A stretch of 33,899 bases of DNA from contig JAIPBY010000003.1 in assembly GCA_021738605.1 (NCBI GenBank), positions 1-33,899 on the forward strand, in the 5' to 3' direction. This document shows, one piece after another, positions 31,730 to 33,899 of this stretch. The translations under genes and the position numbers were made by a program. The notes below the pieces were generated by a model. That model ran no database searches. It was given only the letters and a program-made list of their open reading frames with translations, and was not told the DNA's origin. Source of the stretch: Chitinophagaceae bacterium. Lineage in GTDB: Bacteria > Bacteroidota > Bacteroidia > Chitinophagales > Chitinophagaceae. How positions within the stretch are numbered: the stretch's first letter is position 1; each line of letters begins with the position of its first letter.

Positions 31730-33522
31730 TGACCAACCGTCTATCCATATTTTCCAATTTAATCCTTGTATTGCAGGTTTTTTTGGTGTTGCTCTGCTTT
31801 GCAGACCTGAGTTCATTGCCTTCCACTGTTTTATTTGCCGGCAGACTTCATCCACTGATTTTGCATCTGCCGATCACCCTTATTCTTTTGCTCCTCCCGA
31901 TTTCTTTATATGCAGCCAATAGCAAAGAACAAAAAAACATTGTAGCATTTTTTCAACTGTTGCTTCATGGTGTAGCATTGATTTCAACATTAACAGCCAT
32001 AACAGGTTTCTTTCTTGCAGCAGGTGGATCATATGATGCTGATTCACTTTTCATACACAAATGGCTTGGGGTTTCTATCGCCTTACTTAGCCATGCCCTC
32101 ATCTACCTATACAATCTGCTGCATACAAAACCAATGGTTTGGAATACCTTCCTGGCATTAACCATTTTGATTGCAGTCGCTGGGGGGCACTTTGGCGGTA
32201 CACTAACACACGGTAAAAGTTTTTTTAGTTTCAGCAACAACAGAAAAGCTGTTTTGGCGAATCAATCTGAAACCGAAAAAATATATCCTTTTGCCGCCGC
32301 TTCAACATCTTCGATTGAAAAATTGAACAATCCTTTCAGGAGGGTATTGAAGGTTTCAGCAAAAAGTCCAGCCCTTGTTGTAAAGTTCTCACTAAAGGAA
32401 AAGTTTGACATTGAACAATTGAAAGCCTGCAAAGAAATTGCTGAACAAATTGTAGAGCTGAACTTGTCAGGCATGCCGGTTGATGACCAGGTTTTTCCAA
32501 TACTTGCGGGTTTTGTAAACCTTGAAAAACTAAACCTCAATGCAACATCCATTTCAGGTGTTGGGATCAACGCATTAAGCGGATTAAAAAAACTGGAACA
32601 ACTTTCTGTGGTAAACACCGCTGTTGGTCTGCAAGCAATTTTGCCACTGATCAATATGGCATCACTCCAGCATGTTTTCATTTGGAATACAAGGATTGAA
32701 GCCCAAGATCTTGTGCTGCTGAAGACCAAGTCACCCAAGATCAAGTGGGAAATAGGCTATCAGGCAAACAAAAATGAAATCCTGCAATTATCTCCCCCTT
32801 ATCTTGAAGACAATGAAAACCTCATCTTTGAAAAAGGATTGAGTATTGCATTGAAAAATCCATTTCCCAATGCAAAGATCCGGTATACCACTGATGGATT
32901 AGACCCTGACTCAAGCAATGGAAACATATATACTAAAGCAGTCTATACAAAGGAATTGTTGAGAATCAAGGCCGTTACCACATTAGAAGGCTGGATTACA
33001 AGTGCAATTACAGACTTCACTGTCTATCCAAAAGGCATTGCATGTGATTCCGCAACCCTTTTGAGCAAACCGAACAGGGGCAGAACTTTTGGAGCAAAAA
33101 TACTCATTGATGGTAAGAAAGGATACAGCCAGACCGCTGATCAATTGTACAACAGTTGGCTTGGCTTCAAAAAAGAAGACTTTAAGGCAGGTTTTCATTT
33201 TGGAAGCAATCCAATCCTACAGCAAATTGTGGTAAGCACTGCAGACATGACCAATTCCTCCGGAGCATCGGTTTTTCCTCCCACCAAAATAACCATCAAG
33301 GGTGGAGAAAATGCCAAAAAGATGAAAACAATTGGGGTCCTTTCCCCAGATATGCCCCTCATGCGCAGGCCCAATGCATCCATCCCTTATGTCATCCCCA
33401 TTAAACCGGGCAAATATCCCTATATTGAAATAGAAATGTTGACACTGAAGTCACTTCCCGAATGGCACCAGGAAAAGGGGCAAAAGGGGTTTGTATTTTT
33501 GGATGAAGTGTTTTTTTATTAA
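31729..33522 (+). CDS. Paralogue of the upstream membrane protein lacking the c-type heme domain
   Basis: A 597-residue protein that aligns with its neighbour from end to end except for one block. The first 170 residues align without gaps and keep all seven histidines at the same numbers (41, 46, 80, 110, 122, 154, 161). Then Tyr186 (KIYPFAAASTSSIE) corresponds to Tyr314 of the neighbour (KTYSFSAASTSTIE), so about 128 residues, including CxxCH, are missing. The LRR-like part, the CHB_HEX_C-like part (IRYTTDGLDPDSSNG) and the jelly-roll-like end (GFVFLDEVFFY) are kept. I choose the ATG at 31729, sharing one base with the previous stop (TGATG), over the TTG three bases earlier. It appears intact and not a pseudogene. 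Confidence 0.85.
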   Translation: MTNRLSIFSNLILVLQVFLVLLCFADLSSLPSTVLFAGRLHPLILHLPITLILLLLPISLYAANSKEQKNIVAFFQLLLHGVALISTLTAITGFFLAAGGSYDADSLFIHKWLGVSIALLSHALIYLYNLLHTKPMVWNTFLALTILIAVAGGHFGGTLTHGKSFFSFSNNRKAVLANQSETEKIYPFAAASTSSIEKLNNPFRRVLKVSAKSPALVVKFSLKEKFDIEQLKACKEIAEQIVELNLSGMPVDDQVFPILAGFVNLEKLNLNATSISGVGINALSGLKKLEQLSVVNTAVGLQAILPLINMASLQHVFIWNTRIEAQDLVLLKTKSPKIKWEIGYQANKNEILQLSPPYLEDNENLIFEKGLSIALKNPFPNAKIRYTTDGLDPDSSNGNIYTKAVYTKELLRIKAVTTLEGWITSAITDFTVYPKGIACDSATLLSKPNRGRTFGAKILIDGKKGYSQTADQLYNSWLGFKKEDFKAGFHFGSNPILQQIVVSTADMTNSSGASVFPPTKITIKGGENAKKMKTIGVLSPDMPLMRRPNASIPYVIPIKPGKYPYIEIEMLTLKSLPEWHQEKGQKGFVFLDEVFFY

Positions 33523-33600
33523 TGCATTCTAACAACCGAATCCGCTGATCGACGCAGTTGGCTTCCCAGTTCATACAACGCAAATCTTGGAAAAACTTCA

Positions 33601-33608
33601 TAAATTTG
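33601..33608 (+). promoter_or_regulatory. -7 element of dnaG
   Basis: TAAATTTG fully matches TAnnTTTG and lies 49 bases before the TTG start of dnaG. There is no TTTG at 19-21 bases upstream. The gap between the preceding stop (33522) and dnaG shows no clear terminator hairpin, so some read-through from the upstream operon is possible. Confidence 0.5.
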
Positions 33609-33657
33609 CAGTATTTTCTCCTTCTTTCAAGCTCAATTCCACAACCCAGAACCCACT

Positions 33658-33899
33658 TTGATATCACAGCAAACCATACAAGAAATTCAAAACAGGATCG
33701 ATATCCACGATATCGTAGGGGCTTTTGTTAAGCTGAAAAGACGGGGAACCAACTATATTGGCAACTGCCCTTTCCACAACGAAAAAACACCTTCCTTCAC
33801 TGTTTCACCTTCCAAAGAAATCTACAAATGCTTTGGATGCGGAAAGAGCGGCAATGCCATCGGCTTTGTCATGGAGCATGAAAAATACTCCTATGTTGA
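33658..33899 (+). CDS. dnaG: DNA primase (5' part; continues past the window)
   Basis: Primase makes the RNA primers for replication. The first 80 codons are visible and contain the N-terminal CHC2 zinc-binding domain: ISQQTIQEIQNRIDIHDIVG, then LKRRGTNYIGNCPFHNEKTP, then SFTVSPSKEIYKCFGCGKSG, with ligands Cys-x2-His...Cys-x2-Cys all present. The start is TTG at 33658. In this frame the region back to the stop at 33601 has no ATG or GTG, and the residues after TTG line up with the usual primase N-terminus, so the TTG start is well supported. The catalytic TOPRIM domain lies outside the window. Confidence 0.95.
   Translation, partial: MISQQTIQEIQNRIDIHDIVGAFVKLKRRGTNYIGNCPFHNEKTPSFTVSPSKEIYKCFGCGKSGNAIGFVMEHEKYSYV

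Noticed and set aside
31729..33522. Second membrane paralogue as a pseudogene
   Set aside because: Although it lacks the heme domain, the frame is intact, the start is coupled to the upstream stop, and the membrane histidines are all retained.
1..33899. tRNA, rRNA, CRISPR, insertion sequence or prophage content
   Set aside because: I looked for tRNA T-arm motifs, regularly spaced repeats, terminal inverted repeats and transposase or phage proteins and found none that hold up by eye.

Overview
This window looks like chromosome of an aerobic, Gram-negative member of the Bacteroidota, probably Chitinophagaceae or a close relative. The evidence is the protein families (DUF5683 next to dapB, SDR-type threonine dehydrogenase, short PspC protein, secreted Asp-box protein, TonB-dependent receptor, GTP-type PEPCK), the weak Shine-Dalgarno sites, and promoters of the Bacteroidota form TTTG-N19-21-TAnnTTTG. 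Coding density is high and most genes are housekeeping. I see no rRNA, tRNA, CRISPR array, insertion sequence or prophage.

Layout. 1-2074 (+): 3' end of a DUF5683 gene, dapB, an Rrf2-type regulator and a free-methionine-R-sulfoxide reductase, tightly packed. 2071-4129: tdh (-), kdsA (+) and a small PspC protein (-), with 4-base tail-to-tail overlaps. 4166-6584: aconitase with its own promoter and terminator. 6562-9613: divergent pair of an exported MORN/YwqK-like protein and a secreted Asp-box (VPS10/BNR) protein. 9620-11154 (-): carA-aroQ. 11172-14987 (-): alpha ribosomal operon infA-rpmJ-rpsM-rpsK-rpsD-rpoA-rplQ with promoter and terminator. 15094-18159: YfcE-like phosphodiesterase, small membrane protein, tgt and a secreted esterase. 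18187-21363 (-): pdhB and a TonB-dependent receptor, separated by a terminator. 21401-25646 (-): pckG and a secreted type I pullulanase, followed by a 311-base non-coding stretch ending in a strong terminator. 25747-33522 (+): a four-gene accessory operon. 33658-33899: 5' end of dnaG with a TTG start.

The most unusual part is the operon at 25747-33522. It encodes a membrane-anchored protein with two CxxCH motifs and DUF1549/DUF1553 domains, a Tat-exported DUF1501 protein, a large membrane protein joining a His-rich membrane domain to a c-type heme motif, leucine-rich-like repeats and putative carbohydrate-binding C-terminal modules, and a translationally coupled paralogue from which about 128 residues holding the c-heme domain are missing. 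These families are best known from Planctomycetes and have no settled function. I read the set as an envelope electron-transfer and substrate-processing system, which is inference.

Smaller points of interest are a queuine tRNA-ribosyltransferase lacking all four usual zinc ligands, a zinc-free ribosomal protein L36, the aconitase terminator lying inside the 3' coding end of the opposing gene, and the repeat-containing non-coding region downstream of pulA.
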